A DNA stretch of 6,681 nt. Origin: an uncultured Lachnospiraceae bacterium (GTDB taxonomy: Bacteria > Bacillota > Clostridia > Lachnospirales > Lachnospiraceae). The stretch is from positions 1-6,681 of the forward strand of contig CANTGP010000172.1 of assembly GCA_947653315.1 (NCBI GenBank). The letters run 5' to 3'. The translations under genes were made by a program, and so were the position numbers. The notes below the pieces were generated by a model. It was given only the letters and a program-made list of their open reading frames with translations, was not told where the DNA came from and did not search any database. This document shows positions 1-5,582 of this stretch, piece by piece (positions within the stretch are counted from its first letter, which is position 1; each line of letters opens with the position of its first letter).

Positions 1-38
1 TAATATTTCAGTTATCAAAGAGCCGGACGCACAGACGC

Positions 39-87
39 AGAGCCGATAACACGCAAAAATAAAAAATGCGGTTATCGGTTCTTTTTT
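39..87 (+). terminator. Strong rho-independent terminator of an upstream gene
   Basis: The arm at 39-50 (AGAGCCGATAAC) pairs with 71-82 (GTTATCGGTTCT) over 12 bp with one G-T wobble. The stem continues inward as CGCA (52-55) with TGCG (67-70) around one bulged A, and closes an A-rich loop. A run of six T (82-87) follows directly, so the + strand has the classic stem plus U-tract. The minus strand has no T tract after the hairpin, so this is primarily a + strand terminator for a transcript entering from the left edge. It may also mark the 3' end of the minus-strand hydrolase mRNA by fold alone. Confidence 0.85.
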
Positions 88-136
88 GTAATCAATAATC
101 AAGGGGTGACAGCCCAAATGCAGTTGTCCTTATAAT

Positions 137-1231
137 TTATAAATATGTATCGTAAAATTCCAAAATCCGCCGCATCAATTGCTCATCAAATTCATAGCAT
201 TTACTTTTGTCACGGTTTTTTTTCATGAATTCCGCCTTTATTTCCGGCGTGTTTTCCAAACCGTTGGTTTCCAAATAGGAAGTATAACTTTCGTTTATCT
301 GTTCTTTATAATGCCTGGATGCTTCCGAATAATAGATGTCGTTGTGTCCCCGGTCTTCGTATTCCATAAAGAGGAAACGGGGGTCGTCATGGTACTTTCC
401 GTAAAATTTTTCATAGCCGTTTTCCGGAAGGACCATCGTATCGTCTTTGCTGTGCAGAACCATGATTCCGGCAGCGGACCCGGCAAAGCCTCCGCTTGCA
501 CTGTAAGCGGCATATTCCCCAAACTTTATCCGTTCATACAGGGAAACGTAAGGCATGAACAGTTTGATGCCGGAACCGATCATGGATGCGCCCTGCTGTT
601 CAAATAAATCGGTGGAACGGTCAAAACCGGCCACAAGGACTGCGGCCTTGATATCCGGATGGCAGTTTAACACGCTGCCGGCACAATAGCCTCCCCAGCT
701 ATGTCCGAATAATACGATGGGCAAGCCGCGGTATTCCTCCGACTGCTTTACATAGCGCAAAGCGAAATCCAGGTCGATGACACCCTGCGGCAGACCTTCC
801 ACGGATTTGCCTTCGCTTTTATCATTTCCGGTTGCATCATAAGCAAAAACGAGATAACCGTTGGAAGTAAAATAATCGGCGATATCCATATAGGTATTAT
901 GCCCGCCGCCCCCGAAACCATGGGCGATTACGAGAACGCCTTTTACTTCCTGGTTTTCTTTTGCATAGTGGTAACCGGCAAGAAGCTGTCCGCGGTTGGA
1001 CGGAAAGGTGCATTCCTTAACCTGCAGACCGTTAAATTCGTTCACGGAATAAGCCGTCCAGTCGGCGGTTTCAAACCTTGAGCCGAAATTATCCTGATAG
1101 ACGAGGACGGTCATGGCAGGCATCAGCACAAGAAAAAAAGCCCCGAACAGGCAGGCGGTGACAAGCAGTATCGTTTTTCTTTTTGTGTGTTTTTTTGTAT
1201 GTTTCTTTTCTACTTTTTGTTTATGCTCCAT
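137..1231 (-). CDS. Membrane-anchored alpha/beta hydrolase (serine hydrolase, S33/Hydrolase_4-like)
   Basis: This 364-residue protein has a very basic N-terminus (Lys/His-rich, residues 1-19), then one hydrophobic segment (about 20-44). By the positive-inside rule, the catalytic domain should lie outside the membrane. The fold signals come in the expected order: oxyanion-type HGFGGG (104-109), nucleophile elbow GHSWGG (176-181, Ser178), probable acid Asp264 in HSKDDTMV, and catalytic His296 in DRGHND. The family includes esterases, monoacylglycerol lipases and peptidases; nothing here fixes the substrate. The C-terminal ~60 residues are helical and charged, beyond the usual last catalytic His. 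The ATG is preceded by GGAGG (1243-1247) 11 nt upstream, a slightly long spacing, and by its own promoter. The gene is divergent from the suf pair and looks monocistronic. The hydrolase call is firm; localisation is inferred. Confidence 0.9.
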   Translation of the reverse strand: MEHKQKVEKKHTKKHTKRKTILLVTACLFGAFFLVLMPAMTVLVYQDNFGSRFETADWTAYSVNEFNGLQVKECTFPSNRGQLLAGYHYAKENQEVKGVLVIAHGFGGGGHNTYMDIADYFTSNGYLVFAYDATGNDKSEGKSVEGLPQGVIDLDFALRYVKQSEEYRGLPIVLFGHSWGGYCAGSVLNCHPDIKAAVLVAGFDRSTDLFEQQGASMIGSGIKLFMPYVSLYERIKFGEYAAYSASGGFAGSAAGIMVLHSKDDTMVLPENGYEKFYGKYHDDPRFLFMEYEDRGHNDIYYSEASRHYKEQINESYTSYLETNGLENTPEIKAEFMKKNRDKSKCYEFDEQLMRRILEFYDTYL

Positions 1232-1272
1232 TGTTTCTGTTTCCTCCCTGTAAATTCCATATGCTATCTGCT

Positions 1273-1301
1273 ATTATAATCCATTTCGGAAAAAAACTCA
1301 A
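1273..1301 (-). promoter_or_regulatory. Promoter of the alpha/beta hydrolase gene
   Basis: Read on the minus strand, TTGAGT (1301-1296) is followed after 17 bp by a perfect TATAAT (1278-1273). Transcription would start near 1266, giving a leader of about 35 nt with the GGAGG ribosome site. This is a standard sigma-A type promoter. The only other element between it and the + promoter is GC-rich sequence around 1305-1325. Confidence 0.7.
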
Positions 1302-1351
1302 ATATGGCCGCGGCTTGGCGGCAGTCATAAAAATTTAATGAATCATGTGGC

Positions 1352-1365
1352 GCAATAGATATTGC
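1352..1365. promoter_or_regulatory. Candidate operator: perfect inverted repeat over the suf -35 box
   Basis: GCAATA-GA-TATTGC is a perfect 6-2-6 inverted repeat. Its right half overlaps the TTG core of the proposed -35 box of the suf promoter (1362-1367). A dimeric repressor bound here would block RNA polymerase. The position between two divergent genes would also allow it to affect the hydrolase. It does not match the IscR consensus as I remember it, and no regulator gene lies in the window, so the binding protein is unknown. A repeat this short could be chance. Confidence 0.35.
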
Positions 1366-1390
1366 AGGAAGAAACAAGAAACGATATAAT
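1362..1390 (+). promoter_or_regulatory. Promoter of the sufC-sufB operon
   Basis: TTGCAG (1362-1367) and a perfect TATAAT (1385-1390) are separated by 17 bp. The -35 box matches only the TTG core, which suggests moderate or regulated strength. Transcription would start near 1397, leaving a leader of roughly 108 nt before sufC. The leader holds a weak CCCG/CGGG stem (1455-1471) but no terminator or recognisable riboswitch. Confidence 0.6.
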
Positions 1391-1504
1391 TAACAGCGGT
1401 AATGGTAAAGATAAATAGCGGTTCAGGTGAAAATATAGGAATCATGGAAGAAAACCCGGAACGGAAACGGGAATAAAAGTTGGGTTAAGAAAAGAGGATA
1501 CAAC

Positions 1505-2263
1505 ATGCTTGAGGTGCGTAATCTGACCTATGAGGTCGTGGAAAACGGGGAGAAAGTTACCATAGTGAAGGACGTCAATTTCACCGTGGGTGACGGTGAG
1601 ATGCTTGTTATTACCGGACCGAACGGCGGAGGTAAGTCCACGGTGGCGAAACTCCTGATGGGGGTTTTGGATGTCACGGACGGGGAAATCCTATTGGACG
1701 GGCGGGATATCAAAGGGCTGGGAATCGATGAACGGGCGAAGGCGGGAATCGGTTATGCGTTCCAACAGCCGCCCATATTTAAAGGAATGACCATAAGAAG
1801 GCTGTTAAACCTTGCGGCAGGAAAGGAACTGCCGGAATATGTCTGCTGCGATCTGTTGAGCAATGTCGGTATGTGTGCAAGGGAATACCTGGACAGGGAA
1901 GTGGATGCCACGCTTTCCGGCGGGGAACGTAAAAGGGTGGAGATTGCCACGGTGCTGGCAAAAAGCCATAAGGTCTGCATTTTTGATGAACCGGAGGCGG
2001 GAATCGATTTATGGAGTTTTTCCATGCTGGTAAAGGAGTTTGAGAAAATCCACCAAAAGAAGCAGGAAACACTGCTGTTAATTTCCCATCAGGAGAAAAT
2101 CATCCGTATGGCGGACCGCATTTTAATCATAAAGGACGGGACGGTGAACCAATGCGGCAGCGCGGAAGAAATCCTGCCGCTGTTATTTGATGAGGACAGG
2201 GAGTGTTCCTGTATGAACCGGAAAGGAGGCAGGATGTATGGAACTGGATGCGATAACCAATAA
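1505..2263 (+). CDS. sufC: SufC-like ABC ATPase of a minimal Fe-S cluster assembly system
   Basis: This cytoplasmic ABC-type ATPase of 252 residues is the usual SufC size. All ATPase motifs are intact: Walker A GPNGGGKST (38-46), Q-loop Gln87 in YAFQQPP, signature LSGGE (137-141) followed by RKRVEIA, Walker B CIFDEPE (158-164), D-loop AGID (165-168) and H-loop His195. No transmembrane partner is encoded nearby; the neighbour is a SufB scaffold, which fits SufC rather than a transporter. In known SUF systems, SufC dimerises on SufB/SufD and ATP hydrolysis drives opening of the scaffold for cluster assembly. The ATG has AAAGAGG (1491-1497) 7 nt upstream. The last ~20 residues are Cys- and Gly-rich (CSCMNRKGG and on) and are encoded where the sufB ribosome site and start overlap, so the tail sequence is constrained by both frames. 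Family assignment is firm. Confidence 0.93.
   Translation: MLEVRNLTYEVVENGEKVTIVKDVNFTVGDGEMLVITGPNGGGKSTVAKLLMGVLDVTDGEILLDGRDIKGLGIDERAKAGIGYAFQQPPIFKGMTIRRLLNLAAGKELPEYVCCDLLSNVGMCAREYLDREVDATLSGGERKRVEIATVLAKSHKVCIFDEPEAGIDLWSFSMLVKEFEKIHQKKQETLLLISHQEKIIRMADRILIIKDGTVNQCGSAEEILPLLFDEDRECSCMNRKGGRMYGTGCDNQ
2222..2229 (+). promoter_or_regulatory. Ribosome binding site of sufB inside the sufC tail
   Basis: AAAGGAGG lies 8 nt before the ATG at 2238 and is embedded in the sufC coding sequence. It decides the sufB start: the nearby ATG at 2234 is in the sufC frame. The 26-nt gene overlap implies translational coupling, as expected for subunits of one complex. Confidence 0.85.
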
Positions 2264-3161
2264 AGTGCTGGATGCCATCGATACGGAAGGCTTCCGGCAG
2301 GAGGGGGCTTATAACCTCCGTTATAACGGGCAGGCGCTTTGCCATGGCGACAGCGAATATATTAAAATCAGGAAGAAGGAAGACCGGCAGGGAATCGACG
2401 TATATATCAGCGGGGAAGCCAGGGGCGAACAGGTACACATTCCCGTGGTGGTATCCGCTTCCGGCATGACGGATGTGGTATACAATGATTTTTATATCGG
2501 GGAAGGCGCCGATATCAAGATTGTGGCGGGCTGCGGCATCCACAACAGTGGATGTAATGAAACAAGGCATGACGGGATTCACGCGTTCCATGTGGGAAAA
2601 CACGCAAAAGTGGTTTATGAGGAAAAGCATTACGGTGAAGGGGAAGGAACCGGGAAAAATGTCCTGAATCCCGTGACGCAGATTTACCTGGAAGAAGGCG
2701 CCGTGTTTACGTTGGATACGGTACAGATCCGCGGGGTGGATTCCACGGAACGCAGGACGGATGTGGACATGGGACCGGACAGCAGGCTATACGTGGTGGA
2801 GAAACTGATGACCCATGACAGGCAGACGGCGGTTTCCAACATGGAAGTGCGGATGAACGGGAACGGCAGTTCGGCACAGATTGTTTCCCGCTCGGTGGCA
2901 AAAGGGACTTCCAGGCAGACGTTCCACCCGAATGCGGTGGGAAATGCGCTCTGCAAGGCACATATCCAGTGCGATTCCATTATTATGGACGGGGCGCAGG
3001 TCTGTTCCATACCGGAAATTGACGCACGTAATATTGATGCGCAAATTATCCATGAGGCGGCAATCGGAAGAATTAACACGGAGCAATTGCTGAAGCTGCA
3101 ATCCTTCGGAATGTCGGAGGAAGAAGCGGAAAATGTGATTATCGATAATTTCCTGCGGTAG
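2238..3161 (+). CDS. sufB: Short SufB/SufD-family Fe-S cluster scaffold protein
   Basis: At 307 residues this is much shorter than bacterial SufB (about 460-490 in typical SUF operons). It lacks the long N-terminal region but keeps the beta-helix core and C-terminal helices. The C-terminal block matches SufB best: CDSII (245-249), then IHEAAIGRI (271-279), TEQLLKLQSFGMSEEEAENVI and a final NFLR. By recalled alignment, Cys245 corresponds to E. coli SufB Cys405 and Glu273 to Glu434, the residues tied to cluster assembly. A His/Cys-rich stretch at 99-131 (CGIHNSGC, HDGIHAFHVGKHAKV, EKHYGEGEG) could also bind metal. This short form paired only with SufC is what has been described as a minimal SufBC or SMS system in archaea and anaerobes; databases may label it SufD. 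It overlaps sufC by 26 nt. Its stop codon is the first three bases of an inverted repeat. Confidence 0.9.
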   Translation: MELDAITNKVLDAIDTEGFRQEGAYNLRYNGQALCHGDSEYIKIRKKEDRQGIDVYISGEARGEQVHIPVVVSASGMTDVVYNDFYIGEGADIKIVAGCGIHNSGCNETRHDGIHAFHVGKHAKVVYEEKHYGEGEGTGKNVLNPVTQIYLEEGAVFTLDTVQIRGVDSTERRTDVDMGPDSRLYVVEKLMTHDRQTAVSNMEVRMNGNGSSAQIVSRSVAKGTSRQTFHPNAVGNALCKAHIQCDSIIMDGAQVCSIPEIDARNIDAQIIHEAAIGRINTEQLLKLQSFGMSEEEAENVIIDNFLR

Positions 3162-3211
3162 AGCGTGTTGGAAAATTGCGGAAATGAATTTGTAAATACG
3201 CTCTAGAGCGT
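3159..3211. repeat. Inverted-repeat element at the 3' end of sufB
   Basis: TAGAGCGT (3159-3166) pairs perfectly with ACGCTCTA (3198-3205). The stem extends through a G-T wobble and two T-A pairs (3167-3169 with 3195-3197), and an inner stem AAATT/AATTT (3173-3177 with 3187-3191) caps it. The right arm also belongs to a perfect 14-bp palindrome (3198-3211), so TAGAGCGTG occurs twice as a direct repeat (3159-3167, 3204-3212). No T tract follows, so it is not a typical terminator. The compact form and overlap with the stop codon suggest a dispersed REP- or MITE-like intergenic repeat, or an mRNA-stabilising hairpin. The structure is directly visible; family membership is inferred. Confidence 0.65.
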
Positions 3212-3243
3212 GGACCGGGGATGCATACGAGGGAGATAAAGGG

Positions 3244-4431
3244 ATGAAAAGAAACGGGAAACGGTTTTTGCGGCTTGCCGTGTTTTTGGCGGCGGCATGT
3301 TTGGCAGGCTGCGGCGGAAGACCGGAAACATTTACTTCACAGGACGGAACGGCGGGGATTACGCTGACCACGGAATGGGAAAGACAGGAGACGCGGACGG
3401 ACGGCTGGATTGGCGCGGTCAAGGGCGGTAAGGCATCCGCCGTGGTCATGCAGACAGTCAAAGACGGTAGTAACCGGTTGGATACGGAAGCCGTACAAGA
3501 GATGCTTAAGACGAATTATCAGGTGGAAAATCTGGAAAAAGTGGAAAACCCGGTGGTGCCGGAGGGGATGACGAGGGTAAAGGCGTTTAGATTCCACGGA
3601 TGCGCAGGGGATACGGAAGTGGAAGGCTATTGGTCTTACGGACAGACGGTATATGCTTTTTATTCCTTCCTTTATGTCGGTGAGAAGCTGGATAAAAACG
3701 CGCTGGAGGAAATCCAAACGGCATGGGGGTCTTTTGAGGAACATGCGCCGGAAACCGGGAGCCTTCCAACGGTGGAAATGACGGATACCATCCGTTGGAT
3801 GAACGGAACCCACGCAGTCCGGGCGGTGCTCCACGGCTGGGACTATAACCTGTTTGGGGGCGAACCGGCAAACGAAGATACCAAACAGGCCCGCAGGGAA
3901 ATCCTGCAGGAAGAATGGAACGTAACGGACAAGGATTCGGCAGAGGAAATTTTGCGGTGGCTGGCGGAGGAAGGACACCACGGAGCATATGAAAAAGAGA
4001 TGGAAACCCTGAAAAACGGGGGATTGTCCGAGATAGCGGAAACGGAGAGGGCTTCTTACCTCTACGGAAAATATGATTTGACGGAAAGCGGGGCGCAGGT
4101 TTATGCGGACCTTTATGCGGGATATCTGCAAAACGGTGCGGATGCCGTCAGGGCATGGGATGACGGCAGGGCAATGGCATTGGTGGCAGACTGCTATATG
4201 GCAGGCTATTACACGGAAACGGAAGCCTTGGACAAATCCCTGGAGATAGCAGGCCGCATCCAATCGGCATACGGTTCGTGGGATGCTTTCATGGACAGTT
4301 ACCTTTTGGGGTATGCATACCATACGGGGGAAGAAGGCACACGGGAGAGGGAAGCCTATGGGGAAGTGAAAGAGGAAGCAGGAAATCCGTATGTTTTGGA
4401 TTGGGGGATGACATTGGAAAAGGGGTGGTAG
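3244..4431 (+). CDS. Lipoprotein with PsbP/DcrB-like and DUF1266-like domains
   Basis: This 395-residue protein starts with basic residues, a hydrophobic core and the lipobox L-A-G-C (20-23), so Cys23 should be lipidated and the protein held on the outer face of the membrane. Residues about 28-165 begin with FTSQDGTAGITLTTEW and resemble, by pattern, the PsbP/DcrB (Mog1-like) fold of small surface lipoproteins. Residues about 195-390 resemble DUF1266: RREILQEEWNVTD, then AWDDGRAMAL (304-313), GYYTETEA (321-328) and SWDAFMDSYLLGY (345-357), a Trp-Asp-x-x-Arg plus Ser-Trp pattern typical of that family. No enzymatic residues are recognisable and the function is unknown. The ATG follows GAGGGAG (3229-3235) at 8 nt. 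The gap to sufB is 82 nt with no clear promoter or terminator, so read-through from the suf promoter is plausible. CDS and lipoprotein calls are strong; domain names are less certain. Confidence 0.85.
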   Translation: MKRNGKRFLRLAVFLAAACLAGCGGRPETFTSQDGTAGITLTTEWERQETRTDGWIGAVKGGKASAVVMQTVKDGSNRLDTEAVQEMLKTNYQVENLEKVENPVVPEGMTRVKAFRFHGCAGDTEVEGYWSYGQTVYAFYSFLYVGEKLDKNALEEIQTAWGSFEEHAPETGSLPTVEMTDTIRWMNGTHAVRAVLHGWDYNLFGGEPANEDTKQARREILQEEWNVTDKDSAEEILRWLAEEGHHGAYEKEMETLKNGGLSEIAETERASYLYGKYDLTESGAQVYADLYAGYLQNGADAVRAWDDGRAMALVADCYMAGYYTETEALDKSLEIAGRIQSAYGSWDAFMDSYLLGYAYHTGEEGTREREAYGEVKEEAGNPYVLDWGMTLEKGW

Positions 4432-4452
4432 GGGAGTGGAACCGGACGCGCT

Positions 4453-4491
4453 GGCAGAACCCGGAATGCCCTTCCCGGCTGCTGTTTTTTT
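4453..4491 (+). terminator. Probable rho-independent terminator after the lipoprotein gene
   Basis: GCAG (4454-4457) pairs with CTGC (4479-4482), and CCGGAA (4461-4466) with TTCC-C-GG (4472-4478), leaving a 3-nt bulge on the left and one bulged C on the right. The loop is TGCCC. A run of seven T (4485-4491) begins two bases after the stem. The bulges weaken the fold, but the location 22 nt past the stop codon and the T run support a terminator on the + strand. Confidence 0.6.
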
Positions 4492-4565
4492 CGTAGCGTC
4501 TGCCTCTGTCCGGGGCTGTTTGGACCTGACTGCAAAAACGGGATATTTCTAATTGTTTTCCCCAT

Positions 4566-4641
4566 ATGATTTATGGTCAACGGCGGCGAAACTCCTCACT
4601 TCGTTCGTCAGACATCGCCGCCTGAAGCGACCATAAATCAT
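4566..4641. repeat. Nested 76-bp inverted repeat between convergent genes
   Basis: The outer arms ATGATTTATGGTC (4566-4578) and GACCATAAATCAT (4629-4641) are perfectly complementary over 13 bp. The inner arms GGCGGCGA (4582-4589) and TCGCCGCC (4615-4622) are perfect over 8 bp. The 25-nt centre can fold a small imperfect stem (CTCAC with GTCAG around TTCGTTC). It lies 6 nt beyond the stop codon of the minus-strand chemotaxis gene and downstream of the + strand lipoprotein terminator. No T tract flanks it on either strand, so it could be a bidirectional 3'-end hairpin or a mobile palindromic repeat. Confidence 0.75.
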
Positions 4642-4647
4642 GGCTGG

Positions 4648-5568
4648 CTAAGCCATGTAATCTTCAATGACCGGTGGAATTTGTGACAGCATGTTGTCGA
4701 TATCTTCGAACATGGCGCTTTTGGTTGTTCCTAAATTACTTGCGCGGTTAATATGTCTTACTACGTCCTGGTACTGTACTTTTGTATTCTCAAAAAATTC
4801 CTGAAGGGTTTGCAGGGCAACTCTTGAGTGGTCAATCACGCCGGATATCTCGGACTGTACGGTGGTGGCGCCGTCTGCAGCCTGTGTGATGTTGTCAAAA
4901 GTTTTGGAGGTTTCATCCACTTTGGACAGGCTTTCCCCTAATGCCTGATGGGATGTCTGGATGCTGGCATTCAGTTTTTCCGTACCCTGTTCCACATCCC
5001 CGATGCTGGTATCCACTGCGGCGGCCAGGTTTTTGATTTCTTCCGCCAGGCTTTTTACTTCATCCGCCACTACGGCAAAGCCTTTTCCCCTTTCCCCTGC
5101 CCTTGCGGCTTCAATGGATGCATTGAGGGAAAGGATGTTGGTTTGGTCCGCGATGGATACGATTTTCCCCATGCAGCTTTTGATTTTCCGGAACGATTCC
5201 TGGAAATCTTCAAAGGTCTGCTTCATTTCCTCAAAATGCGTTTCCACTAAAAGGGAACTGTTTTTCAGTTCTTCCACTTCTCCCTGTGCCTGTACGACGG
5301 ATTGGGCGATATTGTCCTTCACGGACTCAAACTGGCCCGATACCGTGTTAATGCTGGAAAAAGTCTGTTCAAATTCCTGTAAAGTCTGGTTAAAGTTCGC
5401 CGATTCGCCCAGTACTTTTCCGAAAGACTGGCTGACCATGCCGAGCTCGTTTAACGAATCCACTTCGCTTTGCACAAGCGCACGGTGGTAGTCTTTCAGG
5501 CTGTCGGTGACATAAGTGACCGGGTACAGGCTTTTGGTAGCGCGGCGGGCTTTTTTCCTGAGTTTCAT
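4648..5568 (-). CDS. Soluble methyl-accepting chemotaxis signalling protein
   Basis: This 306-residue protein is nearly all helical and contains the conserved MCP hairpin tip: [20 protein letters not shown], then [22 protein letters not shown] (136-177). This tip contacts the CheA kinase and CheW in chemoreceptor arrays. There is no transmembrane segment, HAMP domain, PAS/GAF domain or C-terminal NWETF-type tether. The ~60 residues before the coiled coil have no recognised sensory domain, although the first 13 are strongly basic. The protein is therefore probably a cytoplasmic output module that needs a partner for input. The FIST gene directly upstream, 14 nt away on the same strand, is the obvious candidate. 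The helices flanking the tip (about 60-135 and 178-265) are short compared with transmembrane receptors. No cheA, cheW, cheR or cheB lies in the window. The ATG is set by GGGAGG 8 nt upstream. Confidence 0.92.
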   Translation of the reverse strand: MKLRKKARRATKSLYPVTYVTDSLKDYHRALVQSEVDSLNELGMVSQSFGKVLGESANFNQTLQEFEQTFSSINTVSGQFESVKDNIAQSVVQAQGEVEELKNSSLLVETHFEEMKQTFEDFQESFRKIKSCMGKIVSIADQTNILSLNASIEAARAGERGKGFAVVADEVKSLAEEIKNLAAAVDTSIGDVEQGTEKLNASIQTSHQALGESLSKVDETSKTFDNITQAADGATTVQSEISGVIDHSRVALQTLQEFFENTKVQYQDVVRHINRASNLGTTKSAMFEDIDNMLSQIPPVIEDYMA

Positions 5569-5576
5569 TTTTGTTT

Positions 5577-5582
5577 CCTCCC
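5577..5582 (-). promoter_or_regulatory. Ribosome binding site coupling FIST and MCP genes
   Basis: On the minus strand the FIST stop TAA (5585-5583) is followed at once by GGGAGG (5582-5577), then 8 nt to the MCP ATG. The entire intergenic gap is this ribosome site plus spacer, so the two genes must be cotranscribed and are probably translated in a coupled way. Confidence 0.85.

Noticed and set aside
2..49. Open frame from the left edge ending TAA at 47-49, as the tail of an upstream gene
   Set aside because: About 15 codons with a stop inside the terminator stem, and a second frame is also open to 60-62. The sequence gives no way to choose or to confirm coding.
179..607. 142-codon + strand frame opposite the hydrolase
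   Set aside because: It is a shadow of the hydrolase C-terminal half, with no ribosome site and Phe/Val-rich translation.
1455..1471. CCCG/CGGG stem in the suf leader as a riboswitch or attenuator
   Set aside because: Only 4 bp, no T tract, and no match to a known riboswitch core.
1402..1476. 24-codon open frame (starts MVKINSGSGE) in the suf leader
   Set aside because: The proposed transcript start leaves only about 5 nt before this ATG, with no ribosome site. The inner ATG at 1444 has AGGA too close. A frame this short is expected by chance.
2127..3461. Minus-strand open frames opposite sufB
   Set aside because: They are antisense to recognised SufB motifs, have low-quality composition, and match no family I recognise.
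3337..4323. Long 328-codon open frame on the minus strand opposite the lipoprotein gene
   Set aside because: It is fully antisense to a gene with a clear lipobox, ribosome site and domain pattern. Its product is a Cys/His/Arg/Phe-rich mixture typical of a shadow frame, and no ribosome site stands out.
4356..4580. 74-codon minus-strand frame across the convergent intergenic region
   Set aside because: It overlaps the lipoprotein 3' end and the probable terminator, its start lies inside the palindrome, and no family is recognisable.
4948..5491. Plus-strand frames opposite the MCP gene
   Set aside because: They are the complement of the conserved MCP hairpin tip, with Ser/Phe/Cys-rich shadow composition.
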